NCBI GenBank assembly: GCA_017353855.1
Contig: JAFMSA010000247.1
Location: forward strand, 1 to 6,537
From: Alphaproteobacteria bacterium
Lineage (GTDB): Bacteria; Pseudomonadota; Alphaproteobacteria; ATCC43930; CGMCC-115725
Direction of reading: 5' to 3'
DNA length: 6,537 nucleotides
Numbering within the stretch: the stretch's first letter is position 1; each line of letters starts with the position of its first letter. Below, piece after piece: positions 5,918-6,537 of this stretch. The notes beneath the pieces were generated by a model. It made no database searches, was not told the origin of the DNA, and was given only the letters and a program-made list of their open reading frames with translations. The position numbers and the translations under genes were made by a program.

Positions 5918-6537
5918 TTATCCTACCGACCGCGGTTCGTCCGTGCACTCTCCACAGTGCGGCGGCGACAGCCAGATCGTGCTGAGATCCTGATTGAGGT
6001 AATGGCTCGGCCCGATCTTCCAGCCGTTCACATAGGAACGCAGCGGCACGATGCGGTTCCACCAAAAGGTAAGGATGAAGTGCGCCTGTTCGCCCAGTAC
6101 GCGCCGGACGAACTGGTACATCAGGGCGCGCTGCTTGGTGATGTCGGTCTCGCGGAGCATCTTGTCGTAAATGTCGAACTCCTGCGGATCCTCGTAATAG
6201 CCGTAGTTCGAATTGCTCGCCGAGCGCGGCAGCCAGGGTTGGACATCGATCAGCGGGTTGACAATGCCATGGCAGTTGCCGCCTGTCGAGACGCTGAAAT
6301 CGCCGCTGCGCAATGCGGCAAACCACGGTCCGGTTGGGACCACGCGCTGCGTTACGTGGAGCCCAATCCTGCTCCACTGATCGATCAGCCAAGTCCCGAG
6401 ATATTTGTAGGGCTGATCGACGTCGCGGTTCATCATCTCGAAGGTGAGCCCTTCGGCGCCGGCCTCCTTCAGCAACTTGCGGGCCTCGGCTCGCGACTTC
6501 TCGATGTCGGGCGAGAAGCCGGCGATCTTTTCGATCT
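5918..6537 (-). CDS. ABC transporter solute-binding protein, family 5 (dipeptide/oligopeptide type), C-terminal 205 residues (5' end off window)
   Basis: This is the C-terminal part of a periplasmic lipoprotein- or signal-peptide-type receptor that delivers substrate to the DppB/DppC channel. The frame is open from the right edge to TAA at 5918-5920; family members are about 500-550 residues, so more than half, including the signal peptide, is missing. The visible part begins with IEKIAGFSPDIEKSRAEARK and LLKEAG, the helix typical of this family, continues with LGTWLIDQWSRIGLHVTQRV, where the domain crosses over, and has the late helix TKQRALMYQFVRRVLGEQAH. A TTG within LLKEAG (6475) could be read as a start but is internal, since homologous sequence continues upstream. 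The C-terminus extends past the usual IWL-type ending with HCGECTDEPRSVG, containing a Cys-x-x-Cys pair. It is the first visible gene of the importer operon. Confidence 0.92.
   Translation of the reverse strand, partial: IEKIAGFSPDIEKSRAEARKLLKEAGAEGLTFEMMNRDVDQPYKYLGTWLIDQWSRIGLHVTQRVVPTGPWFAALRSGDFSVSTGGNCHGIVNPLIDVQPWLPRSASNSNYGYYEDPQEFDIYDKMLRETDITKQRALMYQFVRRVLGEQAHFILTFWWNRIVPLRSYVNGWKIGPSHYLNQDLSTIWLSPPHCGECTDEPRSVG

Noticed and set aside
6473..6475. TTG start making the right-hand gene a complete 185-residue protein
   Set aside because: The 20 codons upstream of it continue typical family-5 binding-protein sequence to the window edge, so the gene is merely cut by the edge.

Overview
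The window comes from a high-GC alphaproteobacterium, most likely of the order Hyphomicrobiales (Bradyrhizobium/Rhodopseudomonas-like). This rests on GC-rich codon third positions, Shine-Dalgarno starts, and a cobT / cobS / histidine-phosphatase block of the kind I associate with that group. The assignment comes from recalled family patterns and was not confirmed by a search. All seven genes are recognisable; two run off the window edges.

Layout. (1) Positions 1-2187 hold the cobalamin nucleotide-loop assembly block. cobT reads leftwards and is cut by the left edge. cobS reads rightwards and is followed by a histidine phosphatase whose GTG start overlaps the cobS stop by 4 bases. Together they cover the late B12 steps: making alpha-ribazole phosphate (CobT), joining it to adenosylcobinamide-GDP (CobS), and probably removing the phosphate (phosphatase). 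(2) Positions 2188-2307 are a short non-coding gap with only a weak promoter candidate. (3) Positions 2308-3945 hold a tight two-gene unit: a TauD/TfdA-type Fe(II)/2-oxoglutarate dioxygenase and a fumarylacetoacetate-hydrolase (FAH) superfamily enzyme, each with a strong ribosome binding site. (4) Positions 3952-6537, on the minus strand, hold a dipeptide/oligopeptide-type ABC importer operon. Its order is solute-binding protein (5' part outside the window), DppB-like permease, DppC-like permease. It converges on the FAH gene with a gap of only 6 bases.

How the parts may work together. The cobalamin genes form a self-consistent anabolic unit. The dioxygenase/FAH pair looks catabolic, and the importer beside it could supply the substrate, but that link rests only on adjacency and the substrate cannot be read from the sequence. 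No importer ATPase gene is present; it must lie beyond the right edge or elsewhere. I see no mobile element, CRISPR array, RNA gene or clearly new system. The points most worth a second look are the orphan catabolic pair, the stem-loop between binding protein and permease, the Cys-containing tail of the binding protein, and the nested inverted repeat at the convergent junction.
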